64,000 nt of DNA from Nitrosomonas sp. Nm166 (GTDB lineage Bacteria; Pseudomonadota; Gammaproteobacteria; Burkholderiales; Nitrosomonadaceae), in the NCBI RefSeq assembly GCF_900112825.1, contig NZ_FONE01000011.1, forward strand, positions 1-64,000. Direction: 5' to 3'. Below, in pieces: positions 49,940 through 59,220 of the stretch. Within the stretch, counting starts at the first letter, position 1. Each line of letters begins with the position of its first letter. Both the position numbers and the translations under genes were made by a program. Below the pieces are notes generated by a model. The model saw only the letters and a list, made by a program, of their open reading frames with translations, was not told where the DNA came from and did no database searches.

Positions 49940-50140
49940 ATGCAACAACTACTGATTACTCTGGGAATTATATTATTATTGTTAGGTATCGCGTGGCCTT
50001 GGATTTCACAATTACCATTGGGTCGATTGCCAGGTGATATTCACATTGAGCGTGAAAACTTCAGTTTCCATTTTCCCTTGATGACTGGCTTGTTAATTTC
50101 CATCGTGATTTCACTTATATTATGGTGGACACGTAAATAA
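49940..50140 (+). CDS. DUF2905 family small membrane protein
   Basis: The 66-residue protein consists of two membrane helices (LLITLGIILLLLGIAWPWI and LMTGLLISIVISLILWW) joined by the family turn LGRLPGDIHIERENFSFHFP. DUF2905 proteins have no assigned function. The tail is short and basic (TRK). The gene lies alone, divergent from hslO with 213 bases between them. Confidence 0.85.
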   Translation: MQQLLITLGIILLLLGIAWPWISQLPLGRLPGDIHIERENFSFHFPLMTGLLISIVISLILWWTRK

Positions 50141-50220
50141 AGCCTGTGATGATTACCATAGATAATTTCATTGTTTCATTCCTTTGATTGATTATCTTCT
50201 TGCGGTCGGTAATTTCATGA

Positions 50221-50889
50221 TCATGCGAGCAACGCAGCAACAATGCCTGTGATGAAAATACCATCAAAAGTGCCTGCACCGCCAATAGATGCATAAGGTG
50301 CCCCAAGTTTGGAGATATCTTTCAGATGCAGTAGATCAGCGCCGATCAATACACCCAGTGTGCCGCTAATATACGCAAGAGGCGCGCTTTGTTCCGGACT
50401 GATTAACAGGCCAACCAGTGCCGCACTGAGGGGAGCGACCAGTATCGGCATGCCAATGCCAAGTCCCTGAATCGGGCGGCTGAAAAGGTAGCTGATCAAA
50501 CTGATGGTAGCGATGCCCAGCAATGTGGAAAATAAACTAAGCGTACTGTTAGAAAACAAATAAATTGACAGCATGGTCGGTATCAAGCAACCACCGAGGT
50601 TGATTGAAACCAGAGTTTCTCTGTGAAACCGCTGCACTGGAATTCTGAGTAATCCCCAGTACACGGGTTGTGTGAATTTCTGCATCGGTAGATTGCTCTT
50701 GAGGCGCGCCACTGGCAAATTAATAGCGCTGCCCAGCAAAGAAAGAAATAGTACCGTCAGACCAAATGTTGGTGACAAGCCCAGCTTCGTAAAAGCAAAT
50801 GACAGTAGCTCCAGCTGGATAAGCATTAACAAGATGCTTAGTAGAAAAACGAAAAATATCAGATGGTAGGGAGAAAAATAATTTTTCAT
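50221..50889 (-). CDS. DUF1614 family membrane protein
   Basis: The 222-residue hydrophobic protein has six or more membrane helices and the DUF1614 markers: LGSAINLPVARLKSN, LVSINLGGCLIPTMLSIYL, LSAALVGLLISPEQSAPLAY, SGTLGVLIGADLLHLKD, and the end GAPYASIGGAGTFDGIFITG. Its function is unknown; the conserved GGAGTFDG loop with acidic residues near the end suggests ion or metal contact, but this is guesswork. It converges with the DUF2905 gene. Confidence 0.85.
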   Translation of the reverse strand: MKNYFSPYHLIFFVFLLSILLMLIQLELLSFAFTKLGLSPTFGLTVLFLSLLGSAINLPVARLKSNLPMQKFTQPVYWGLLRIPVQRFHRETLVSINLGGCLIPTMLSIYLFSNSTLSLFSTLLGIATISLISYLFSRPIQGLGIGMPILVAPLSAALVGLLISPEQSAPLAYISGTLGVLIGADLLHLKDISKLGAPYASIGGAGTFDGIFITGIVAALLA

Positions 50890-51034
50890 TGAAATATATT
50901 AATCAGATATTCTTCTTAATGTGTATTCGATCGTAGCCTTAAATGGTTCGAGTACAGGTATTAGGTGAAAGTTTATTTCTACGCATATCTTTAATACATG
51001 TGAAATTATTTCTTGCATTCGTGTAATATTGGAT

Positions 51035-51469
51035 ATGCTTCTTAACCCATCTTTGACTAATGCTATGGAAATTACTTGTTATCGAGATCCTGAAATTAGC
51101 CGAGAGGTGCGTCACTTGCCGGCAAATACTTATAATTTGGCGATTACTTTATTGGCGCGTTGTGCTACCAAGCATCTGTTCGTTCCTATTCGCAGTATGC
51201 AATATATGGCAATTGTGGATAGCGAAGAATTTGTTTTTATTGACGGGGAAAGGAGGTGCTGGATTGATATTGCGTGGCAAAATTTTAATCCGCAAGCCCG
51301 TGATGCTTTGGATCAACCAGTTGCCTATCAAGCTATTTATTACCGTGAAGACATGTCCGCGATCATGGCACGCCTGCAAAGCGAATTTCCAGCGGCACTG
51401 CAAATATTAAATAGTAAAAACAGGCTGGATGGCCCGGCACGGATAATCAACTTTCCGGCAAAAAACTAA
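51035..51469 (+). CDS. Conserved hypothetical protein
   Basis: From ATG 51035 the protein is 144 residues; other starts are TTG 51029 and ATG 51065 (MEITCYRDPEISREVRHLPA). It is soluble and mixed alpha/beta with no signal peptide. A strand-rich centre HLFVPIRSMQYMAIVDSEEF followed by VFIDGERRCWIDIAWQ is the most distinctive part. I do not recognise a family. Its TAA overlaps the stop of the next minus-strand gene in the four bases CTAA, so the two are convergent and tightly packed. Confidence 0.6.
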   Translation: MLLNPSLTNAMEITCYRDPEISREVRHLPANTYNLAITLLARCATKHLFVPIRSMQYMAIVDSEEFVFIDGERRCWIDIAWQNFNPQARDALDQPVAYQAIYYREDMSAIMARLQSEFPAALQILNSKNRLDGPARIINFPAKN

Positions 51470-51768
51470 TCATCATCGTTCAACTCAGTATCCCAGCCTT
51501 TTTCCTTGGCATTAGCAATCGCCTGCATATATAACTGTGTATGCCGATCGCGCAATTCATCCGGTAAGCGGCTGGGCAGGTGGGCATACGGCTCCCAGGC
51601 TACATAGACTTTTTCATATAACACTTGCATCTGTGCACTGCTCCAGCCTGCGCAGGTTTCTGTTTCAGGCAGAATACCAAACACCCAGGCATCACGCACG
51701 ATGCGGCCAAGATGCGTGAGCCCTTCATTGTCATCCTGATCAATTCCAACATAAAATTGTTCTGTCAT
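51466..51768 (-). CDS. Small acidic hypothetical protein
   Basis: From ATG 51768 (MTEQFYVGIDQDDNEGLTHL) the protein is 100 residues; an ATG at 51786 would add six. It is acidic, without signal or membrane segments, and rich in Trp/Tyr in VAWEPYAHLPSRLPDELRDR. No known family was recognised. It ends against the convergent gene at 51035-51469 with overlapping stop codons, so the pair may be transcribed toward each other. Confidence 0.6.
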   Translation of the reverse strand: MTEQFYVGIDQDDNEGLTHLGRIVRDAWVFGILPETETCAGWSSAQMQVLYEKVYVAWEPYAHLPSRLPDELRDRHTQLYMQAIANAKEKGWDTELNDDD

Positions 51769-51834
51769 TGTACTAATCCATCCCATAAAAGTTTGTATAT
51801 TATAAAGTAAGCAGTTTTAGTCTTAAAATCCAGA

Positions 51835-53553
51835 TCAGCTTTTTTGATGGCCAGGTTCTGATTTTGCATTGAAGCGATCCAGTATGTGATGAGTCATATT
51901 TTTGGCAAGCTCTTCTTCACCAAAGAATACTGTACCCATCTTGTCTTTGCGTAATAAGTTTGTTTCATCCTCACTGCGAGTGCGTAACACAATTTCAATA
52001 TCTGGGTTTAATGTACGAGCGGTATCGATCATCTGGCGTACATTCAGTGGGTCGGGCGTTGCAATGACCAGCATGTCTGCATCCGTGATATGCGCCTGTA
52101 TCAGTACCGAGGGCTCTGTAGCATCACCGGACACTGCATTGATGCCTTGTTTACGCAGATCTTGTACCAGCTCACGGTTTTGTTCCGCTACGATGTAGGG
52201 AATATCTTTTTCGCTCAAAGCCCTGGCGATGCGCTGACCTACATGACCATAACCAACGAGAACAACCTGTTCTTCGAGAAACTTGCGTTCTGTACTCATG
52301 GGTAGCTCAGCAAATGGATCATCACGATTTTCGTATTGGCGTGCCAACGCAGAGTATTTCAGTATCCAATTGCGGAAAGGCACAACGGCCGCAAATGCAA
52401 TTGGATTGAATGCGATAGAGATCAAAGCGCCGGCAAGTACCAAACTCATACCTTCAGCAGGCATTAATCCAAGTGATAAACCTAGCCCTGCCAGAATAAA
52501 AGAAAATTCACCAATCTGTCCCAGGCTGGCGGACACTGTCAGTACAGTATTGAGCGGATAGCGCAGCATCAGAGCCAACAACATGGCGGCCAACGATTTT
52601 CCTACGATGATGATGGCTACCACACTTAAAACCCGCATGGGTTCTTTGACGAGTACAGCGGGATCAAACAGCATACCGACGGAAACAAAAAACAGCACAG
52701 CAAAAGCATCACGCAGTGGCAGGGATTCTTCGGCGGCACGATGACTGAATTTGGATTCGCGCATTACCATGCCGGCAAAGAAGGCGCCCAGTGCGAAAGA
52801 CACATTGAACAGCGCTGCGGCACCATACGCAATGCAGATAGCAACGGCAACGACAGCCAACGTGAACAATTCGCGTGAGCCAGTTCGGGCGACTTGCCAC
52901 AACAACCAGGGCAATACACGACGGCCAACAATGAGCATCAAGGCGATAAAGGCTGAAACCAACAACAAAGTGATTCCTATCGTGCGCCATAATGAATCCG
53001 CTTCAGTTTCAGTCCCATTTGATCCCCCCAGCATGGTTGCAAACGAAGGTAATAGCACCAGAATCAGAACTGTCACCAGATCCTCAACAATCAGCCAGCC
53101 GACGGCAATTCGGCCGGTCATGGTTTCCAGAAGGCCTCGCGACTCGAGCGCCTTCAGCAGTACTACGGTACTGGCGCAGGATAATGACAGACCCAGCACC
53201 AATCCAGCACCGAAACTCCAACCCCACCAGTTAGCCAGAATCATGCCTAGAATGGTTGCAGCGGCCATTTGTAAAATAGCACCGGGTACAGCGATACGTT
53301 TGACAGAGAGCAGGTCATCCAGCGAAAAATGCAATCCGACCCCAAACATCAGCAGCATGACACCGATTTCTGACAATTGAGAAGCAATTTCGACATCTGC
53401 AACAAACCCGGGTGTTGAAGGGCTGATAGCGATTCCGGCCAGCAGATAACCCACCAGTGCAGGAGTTTTAAGCCGTTCTGCAATAAAGCCGAAAATCAAA
53501 GCCAAGCCAAAACCGGCTGCAATCGTAGTAATCAGTGCAACGTTGTGTTCCAT
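51835..53553 (-). CDS. Kef/YbaL-type K+(or Na+)/H+ antiporter with RCK domain
   Basis: This 572-residue inner-membrane protein has about twelve helices of the CPA2 antiporter fold (LKTPALVGYLLAGIAISPST, LSEIGVMLLMFGVGLHFSLD, LSCASTVVLLKALESRGLLE, FNVSFALGAFFAGMVM) and a cytosolic TrkA-N/RCK nucleotide-binding domain (QVVLVGYGHVGQRIARALSE, AVSGDATEPSVLIQAHITDA). It probably exports K+ or Na+ for H+ and is gated by NAD(H). The C-terminus has a short acidic helix. It follows the 638-residue membrane protein gene on the same strand with a 46-base gap, so they are likely co-transcribed. Confidence 0.92.
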   Translation of the reverse strand: MEHNVALITTIAAGFGLALIFGFIAERLKTPALVGYLLAGIAISPSTPGFVADVEIASQLSEIGVMLLMFGVGLHFSLDDLLSVKRIAVPGAILQMAAATILGMILANWWGWSFGAGLVLGLSLSCASTVVLLKALESRGLLETMTGRIAVGWLIVEDLVTVLILVLLPSFATMLGGSNGTETEADSLWRTIGITLLLVSAFIALMLIVGRRVLPWLLWQVARTGSRELFTLAVVAVAICIAYGAAALFNVSFALGAFFAGMVMRESKFSHRAAEESLPLRDAFAVLFFVSVGMLFDPAVLVKEPMRVLSVVAIIIVGKSLAAMLLALMLRYPLNTVLTVSASLGQIGEFSFILAGLGLSLGLMPAEGMSLVLAGALISIAFNPIAFAAVVPFRNWILKYSALARQYENRDDPFAELPMSTERKFLEEQVVLVGYGHVGQRIARALSEKDIPYIVAEQNRELVQDLRKQGINAVSGDATEPSVLIQAHITDADMLVIATPDPLNVRQMIDTARTLNPDIEIVLRTRSEDETNLLRKDKMGTVFFGEEELAKNMTHHILDRFNAKSEPGHQKS

Positions 53554-53599
53554 TCAAATTCCAAGTTTATTATATTTGCTGACTCGTTGATCTGCTTGC

Positions 53600-55516
53600 T
53601 TAAGCATGCCTAATAGATTTAGGGGGCATTTCAACTTCCATATTGTCTGTCGGTATATCCGATGTGGCAGGGCTATTGAAGAATTTCTCAAACTCAATGC
53701 GCTCTTCTTCAATCGCTTCCAGAATCTGACGCTTAAATTCTTCTCGTGAAAAGGCTTCCTCAAGCATCAGAAGAAGCTTTTCAACGGTTAATCCGATAGT
53801 AATGCCGCCAATCATACCACCGATGGCCGCTCCAATTGCGGTGCCAATGCCGGGAATGAATGATCCCAGCGCCATCCCTGTGGCAGCGCCAGCTGCAGCT
53901 CCACCCACCGCGCTGAATGCTTTGCCGGCAGTTACTTTCAATAAGGCTTGCGCGCCAAGCTTGATAATCCCTTTACCAGCAACTTTGGCCGTGATCTTAC
54001 CAGCAATTGCTCCGGTGATTGCGCCTGCGGTACCCAAGCCGCCAGAGATCAACATGCGATTCTCCAGATTTATGATGACACTGTGCGCAGGAGGCTCCTT
54101 AAGCGTATTCAACGAAGTATGTCTGATAATTTCCAATTGCGAGTTATCGGCAGGTTCAATACGATTTTCTCTTAATATTTGCTCGACCCTTTGTAGGTGC
54201 TCGGTGCGTAATTGCTGGTTATTTTGCAATACGTTTTCAATGGATTGTTGCACAGGGCCGAATGCATTGCCTTGCATCAGATAATTTTGCAATTTTTCAG
54301 CCATCCAGCTTTCCAGCATACCTGTGGCGAGTGCTACAATACGTTCATATTCTCCCGGCAGACTGTAATACCAGTCTAAATAGTCATCCACATTCTCAGC
54401 CATTTGCTTGAAACCAGCGGCAGCAGTTTCGCGCAATTTATCCAGCGAAGCTTCCAGCTTACCAAGACTATCAAGGTAAGCCTGTTCAATTTGCTCAGTC
54501 GTTCCGGGTTTATAGTAATTGTCCCCGATCATTTCCACCGTTTCGATTACGGTTTGTCGAGATTCGTGAATTTCCTTCACGATTTCCGGATTAGAGCGTA
54601 GCCAGGCATCGACGTATACAGTCGAAGGTACATAAATGAAGAGAACGAAGAAAGTAACTAATGCTGACGTAATCGCCCAAGCCGATGGCGAAACAGCAGG
54701 TGGCTGATCGCTATCTTGAACCGGACCTAGTACACGGCGGTATTCGGATAGTGGTACCATAAAACTGGAAATCCCAAGCGCCACATTATAAAAAAACAGC
54801 AAACTGCCGAGAGAAAAAGTACCCAGATAAAGCAGAGCATTGAATGAATGAAGATTATCTAGCGCAAAACGTTTCAGTCCTTCAATAAAGCCTAATAACT
54901 GATTGGTTTCAAGAATTAAAATACTATGAGTGGTACTACTCAGTTTCTGGCTTTCTACCGTGACGGCTTCTGTCAAAGAAGCGTATCGACGGTTTGTATC
55001 GGTGTGGTTGGCAAATACGACAATAAGCACTGTCATTACGAGCGCGGTTACCCAGCGCGACCAGGTTAAGGATTTATGCACGGCGATATAGGGCTTGTAT
55101 TCGCGGGTTGCAACGGAGAAAAAAATAGCATAAATGACGGCAAATATCGGGATGACGGCGAAGAAGATCGTCCATTCCCGTTTTTCAGCTGCGCCCAAAT
55201 AGAATAGCAGTAAAAATGCAAAAATAATCGACCACAGCAACCACCAGATATACGCCAGGACTCGGCGCGTAAAAAACCAGTGCAAAATACCTAGTCTTTT
55301 GAACTGAATGGAAAGATAAATCCTTTGGATTGTCACAGCATAAATTGCTGCAAAGTAAATAGGCAATCCAAACAGGAATGTCACCAATAAAGCAAACCCT
55401 AGTTGCTGATCAGGAATCAGTCGCCCAAAAAAGTAAGCAAACGCCAGCCAGCTTGCAGAGAATGTTAGATAGCCGAGAATTCTTGTTACACTGAAGGTTT
55501 TAAGCACTGAAAACAC
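53600..55516 (-). CDS. Large membrane protein with glycine-zipper region, unknown
   Basis: I do not recognise a family. The 638-residue protein has about seven hydrophobic helices: at least four between residues 8 and 155, then one each near 175, 240 and 300. A long helical region follows (residues 320-490, rich in Glu/Gln/Leu, coiled-coil-like), then an Ala/Gly-rich stretch (residues 500-590, with GLGTAGAITGAIAGKITAKV, GGAAAGAATGMALGSFIPGI, GTAIGAAIGGMIGGITIGLT) resembling glycine zippers that pack or insert into membranes. The end is charged (EEFKRQILEAIEEERIEFEK). It lies directly upstream of the antiporter gene. A pore-like or membrane-remodelling role is conceivable but unproven. Confidence 0.75.
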   Translation of the reverse strand: MFSVLKTFSVTRILGYLTFSASWLAFAYFFGRLIPDQQLGFALLVTFLFGLPIYFAAIYAVTIQRIYLSIQFKRLGILHWFFTRRVLAYIWWLLWSIIFAFLLLFYLGAAEKREWTIFFAVIPIFAVIYAIFFSVATREYKPYIAVHKSLTWSRWVTALVMTVLIVVFANHTDTNRRYASLTEAVTVESQKLSSTTHSILILETNQLLGFIEGLKRFALDNLHSFNALLYLGTFSLGSLLFFYNVALGISSFMVPLSEYRRVLGPVQDSDQPPAVSPSAWAITSALVTFFVLFIYVPSTVYVDAWLRSNPEIVKEIHESRQTVIETVEMIGDNYYKPGTTEQIEQAYLDSLGKLEASLDKLRETAAAGFKQMAENVDDYLDWYYSLPGEYERIVALATGMLESWMAEKLQNYLMQGNAFGPVQQSIENVLQNNQQLRTEHLQRVEQILRENRIEPADNSQLEIIRHTSLNTLKEPPAHSVIINLENRMLISGGLGTAGAITGAIAGKITAKVAGKGIIKLGAQALLKVTAGKAFSAVGGAAAGAATGMALGSFIPGIGTAIGAAIGGMIGGITIGLTVEKLLLMLEEAFSREEFKRQILEAIEEERIEFEKFFNSPATSDIPTDNMEVEMPPKSIRHA

Positions 55517-55649
55517 AACAATGATTCCTGTATGATCAATAGACTACAAAGTTTCAAGTCAAGCCAAATAATTTTACATATTTTTTACACGGATTCACTT
55601 ACGATAATAGTGCAAAATTGCAACATCAAATTTGAAATATAGAGTTGGT

Positions 55650-55904
55650 ATGAAGCAGAAAATATTAACGCATTGTATCTATTGCTTAATAATGTCAGCC
55701 ACTATGACGGGTTGTGTATCTGCGACAGTAACCGTAGTGAACCTTGGCTTCTCTGATGCTTTTATCAAAGAATGGCTTTATGCATGGAGTATTGCCTTTC
55801 CAATTGGTTTTGTTGTTTTACTCGTGCTGTCGCCACTATTTAGACGTCTGGTAGATTCAATAACCCATCGATTACAAGAACCGGTTTTTCGCAAAGAAAA
55901 ATGA
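55650..55904 (+). CDS. DUF2798 family membrane protein
   Basis: From ATG 55650 the protein is 84 residues; an in-frame TTG at 55632 would add six. It has two helices (CIYCLIMSATMTGCVSATVT and AWSIAFPIGFVVLLVLSPLF) separated by FSDAFIKEWLYAW, which matches DUF2798. A cationic end (FRRLVDSITHRLQEPVFRKE) follows. Its function is unknown. It converges with the ExeA-like ATPase gene one base away (55904 and 55906). Confidence 0.8.
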   Translation: MKQKILTHCIYCLIMSATMTGCVSATVTVVNLGFSDAFIKEWLYAWSIAFPIGFVVLLVLSPLFRRLVDSITHRLQEPVFRKEK

Positions 55905-55905
55905 T

Positions 55906-57162
55906 CTAAAAGCTGAATAAATCCATCATGCAACCGATAAACCCGACAGAGTCGGTTTGATGGCAGAAGAATAAGAGGCTCATTACGAACATTACCAAGG
56001 ACATAGACAAGAGCATGGCAGGTATTTGTAAGCTCTTCTGGTTATATTTTGCTCTAATTACGTTAGCGATATCTTCATAGGAAGAATCAGTGGCATCTAC
56101 GTTTATTCCAGGATTGAGGGAAGCCTCGTCAACCTTTACATTGACTGCTGGTCGCGTTTTTCTGCCCATAGGGGAGGAGAACGGTTCCTTAATTGAAGCG
56201 GGTGTTTCAAATAGTGGTGCTTCAGATGCAGCAGTTTCAGCTGGAGGTGCTTCGGGTGTTTGCGGAACAGTCTGATCTGCAGTTACCTGTATTTCCTGGC
56301 TTTTTCTTTCCTTACTCTTCAATGAAATAATGTAATGAAAGACGTCTGTTCTCAATCCTAGCCGTTGGGTAGCTTCATAGACATGATGTGCGTCTACAAC
56401 AGGCTTATTGCGTTCAAAGGCAACACTAAATGATCTGTCACACAATGAATTAATAGTGCGCGGCGTTCCACCAGTATGGAATGCAATGGAAATTGCTTCC
56501 CACCCTGTGTCTGATATGAGATCCGGTGTACCGCCAGCTATCTTAAGACGATGCGAGATATAATTACGAACTGCCTCAACATTCATCCTTCCTAGTGTTT
56601 CGAGTGCAGCGATCCGTTGTTTAAAGGGTTCCATCGCAGGTCTGTTAATTTTTTCCATCAATTCTTCCTGACCGAGGAGCAGTAGCTGGATGAGTTTAAC
56701 TGATCCTTCCTCAAGGTTGTTTAACAAACGAATGCCATTGAGAACATCATCCGACATTAGATGTGATTCATCAATAATGACTAAGCATTTTTCTCCTTCA
56801 GAATTAATCTTCAGAAGAGCATTCCGGATGTCACGCATCACAAAGGTTTTTTCAGATGATGGCGGCTGTAATCCGAGTTCCTGTGCAAGATACAAGTAGA
56901 GATCACCACTGCTTGCGGGTGGCTCAGCCATCCATATCAGTTTGATATCTTCAGGAAAGTCGGCTTTTATCATCTGGCTGAGAGTTGTTTTGCCAGAACC
57001 GATCGGACCCGTTACTACGATTAAACCCCGACCGCTTTGTAAGGATCCGGATATCTGCTTACGTATACGCGCATGATCGCCACTGTTATAAAAAAATAGC
57101 GGATCTGGGACGTTTTCGAACGGAAGTTTGTTGAGGTTAAAGTGCTGCGTGTATATGTGCAT
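55906..57162 (-). CDS. ExeA/GspA-like AAA ATPase with C-terminal membrane helix
   Basis: The 418-residue protein starts with the ExeA-type region FNLNKLPFENVPDPLFFYNS, then Walker A GPIGSGKTTLSQMI near residue 55, Walker B CLVIIDESHLM near 130, and the sensor/arginine part QRIAALETLGRMNVEAVRNY. A Pro/Ala/Glu-rich linker (about 280-355) precedes one membrane helix (PAMLLSMSLVMFVMSLLFF) near the end. Family members use ATP to remodel type II secretion or polysaccharide machinery at the wall. Canonical ExeA continues into a periplasmic peptidoglycan-binding domain, which is missing here. It shares one base with the upstream OmpA-domain gene. Confidence 0.88.
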   Translation of the reverse strand: MHIYTQHFNLNKLPFENVPDPLFFYNSGDHARIRKQISGSLQSGRGLIVVTGPIGSGKTTLSQMIKADFPEDIKLIWMAEPPASSGDLYLYLAQELGLQPPSSEKTFVMRDIRNALLKINSEGEKCLVIIDESHLMSDDVLNGIRLLNNLEEGSVKLIQLLLLGQEELMEKINRPAMEPFKQRIAALETLGRMNVEAVRNYISHRLKIAGGTPDLISDTGWEAISIAFHTGGTPRTINSLCDRSFSVAFERNKPVVDAHHVYEATQRLGLRTDVFHYIISLKSKERKSQEIQVTADQTVPQTPEAPPAETAASEAPLFETPASIKEPFSSPMGRKTRPAVNVKVDEASLNPGINVDATDSSYEDIANVIRAKYNQKSLQIPAMLLSMSLVMFVMSLLFFCHQTDSVGFIGCMMDLFSF

Positions 57163-57902
57163 TAATTTTCCCCTTCTCTAAACGTCAGCTTTACTTCGAC
57201 TCTACGGTTTCTTGCTCTGCCTTCTTCTGTGCTGTTGGTATCTATCGGGCGCGTGTCGCCATAACCGTTGACAGATATCCGATCACGCGGTATTCCTTTG
57301 GAAATCAGTAAATTTGCGATGGTTTTTGCTCTGCGTAATGACAAATCTCTGTTATCGCTGTGCAGCTTACCAGTCGGTATATTGTCAGTATGTCCTTCTA
57401 TCAAGATATGACTGTTTGGAAATACAGATATTTCATTAACCAATTTCTCAATCTTGGAAGCAGCAGCTTCATTGATGGCATCATGGCCGGGGCGAAATGT
57501 CCGGCCGCTAAAGACTGTCAGAGTGCGGGGAGGGTGATTCTCAATATCTGGGGTTTTAATGGTTTCGGTTTTGACGCTTTCGGCTTTAATGTTTTCAATA
57601 GTTTTTTCTGTCGTTCTGAGCTTATCTTCAAGCTGTGCGATGGTTGCTTTCAGGTCGGTAACAAGGGCATTGGTATCTTGAGTTTCAGTTAAATTTTTGA
57701 CCGCATCATTTGACTCGGAAGCTACATCTTTCTGGCTATCCTGATAAGAAGGCGCATGAGTTAAGGGCGCATCCGTTAAAGATCTATCCGATAAAGGAGT
57801 ATGAGTCAAAGGGGTAGGGGCCGGAAGCTCTAATGCTTTAAACGTGATGATGACGGATAAAGTAAAAAAAATAAGAGACAATCCAATAAGAATGGAACGC
57901 AT
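57162..57902 (-). CDS. OmpA-domain (peptidoglycan-binding) membrane protein
   Basis: The 246-residue protein has an N-terminal membrane anchor (SILIGLSLIFFTLSVIITF), a Thr/Leu-rich linker, a coiled coil (TDLKATIAQLEDKLRTTEKT then IENIKAES) and a C-terminal OmpA/MotB domain at about 130-245 with SHILIEGHTDNIPTGKLHSD and LSLRRAKTIANLLISKGI and RISVNGYGDTRPIDTNSTEE. This binds peptidoglycan from the periplasm. Its stop and the ATPase start share a base, so translation is coupled. The pair may work as a two-protein version of an ExeA-type ATPase. Confidence 0.9.
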   Translation of the reverse strand: MRSILIGLSLIFFTLSVIITFKALELPAPTPLTHTPLSDRSLTDAPLTHAPSYQDSQKDVASESNDAVKNLTETQDTNALVTDLKATIAQLEDKLRTTEKTIENIKAESVKTETIKTPDIENHPPRTLTVFSGRTFRPGHDAINEAAASKIEKLVNEISVFPNSHILIEGHTDNIPTGKLHSDNRDLSLRRAKTIANLLISKGIPRDRISVNGYGDTRPIDTNSTEEGRARNRRVEVKLTFREGEN

Positions 57903-58123
57903 AACAAGTACTCGATTTAACGTGGTTTAAACTGAGGCGTGTACTAACGGACTCGCATTAAAATATTTTAACGCATTGAACGAGGCTTTGCTGATATGAA
58001 TGAGGTTGTAAAAAGTCTCTTTTTGACATTGTTAATCAGATCAAGTTTGTTAATATATTGAATCATATTGTGATTCTGATGTTGACACAAATTTGCTTTG
58101 AAACCTGCAAACTTAGAAGGAGA

Positions 58124-59030
58124 ATGATTTTGAACCAGGAATCAAGCAGCAACGCCATTGGCACCGACGAGCAGATTATTTCCGGTTCCAATGGTTGGGT
58201 AATGTTGATGATATTACTACTCGTATTTTTATTTGCAGTTTTTTTGGTAGCTACACCGGGTGGGCCAGTCAAGCTAATAGGTGGAGCGTTACTGCTTGCA
58301 GTAACATTATTCTTCTGTAAGAGCCTGTTTACGCTCGAACCTAATCAAGCAGCTGTGATGATTTTTTTCGGCAGTCACGCTGGGACTGTATGTAAAAGCG
58401 GGTTTTTCTGGGTTAATCCGTTTTATTGTAAGACGCGAGTATCGCTACGTATTAATAACTGGAATACGCCGGTTCTTAAAGTAAATGATGAGCGCGGCAG
58501 CCCGAGTGAAATTGCAGCAGTGATCGCGTGGCGAGTGCAGAATACCGCTAAGGCGGTTTTCGATATTGAAGTGCGCTGAATTATCTTCATATCCAGAGCG
58601 AATCTGCAGTATGCCAGGTTGCCAATAGCTATGCTTATGATGATTCTGGTGTAGCTGTGGAAAGGTGTAAAAAAGTTTGCGCACTGACTTGGATGCTATC
58701 GCAGAATTATTGCGCAAATCCATACAGCAGCATGCCGATGTCGCGGGCAATGTGATCGAGGAGGCTAAATTGCGCACCTTGCTTATGCGCCGGAGATTGC
58801 CAATGCAATGTTACGGCGTCAACAAGTAGAAGCAGTCGTGATGGCACGCCAGAAACTGGTTGATAGTCCAGTAGGCATAATGGAGGTTGCATTGAAAAAT
58901 CTCGAGGACAAGAAGATCGTATCGCTGACCTCTGATCAGCGTGCAATATTGGTTACCAATATGATTGACCGTATTGCTATCAGAAGCAGGTGCGCAATCA
59001 GTAATTCAAATGGCGCAATCCACTCAGTAA
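58124..59030 (+). pseudogene. SPFH/Band-7 family protein, four frameshifts
   Basis: The start region (from ATG 58124 or TTG 58130) gives two membrane helices and the family part LEPNQAAVMIFFGSHAGTVC, SGFFWVNPF and SPSEIAAVIAWRVQNTAKAV. After FDIE a base is lost; the new frame gives LNYLHIQSESAVCQVANSYA. A second shift gives LRTDLDAIAELLRKSIQQHA then NVIEEAKL, a third gives HLAYAPEIANAMLRRQQVEA and VMARQKLVDSPVGIMEVALK, and a fourth restores VLLSEAGAQSVIQMAQSTQ to the stop at 59028-59030. The intact protein would be about 300 residues. All four shifts are one base. It is clearly decayed; no nonsense change is needed. Confidence 0.85.
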
Positions 59031-59220
59031 CAGTGTGATCGCTTTAAAATCAAATAACATACATACTGGCGAATCTGCAATTAGTTCATCTACTTGCAGA
59101 GCATCTTGATCATCAATTCCGATTCAAGTGATAAATGTTTTTAGTGACGTGATTTAGGTGAGCTGAATGATGAAACCGAACCACCGACCGGAATCGGTGG
59201 TTACTGATATTACTTAGAGC

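Noticed and set aside
50940-50966. tRNA-like GGTTCGAGTA segment
   Set aside because: No matching acceptor stem or D/anticodon arms.
52751-53380. 209-residue plus-strand open frame
   Set aside because: It lies entirely opposite the antiporter gene and has no recognisable domain.
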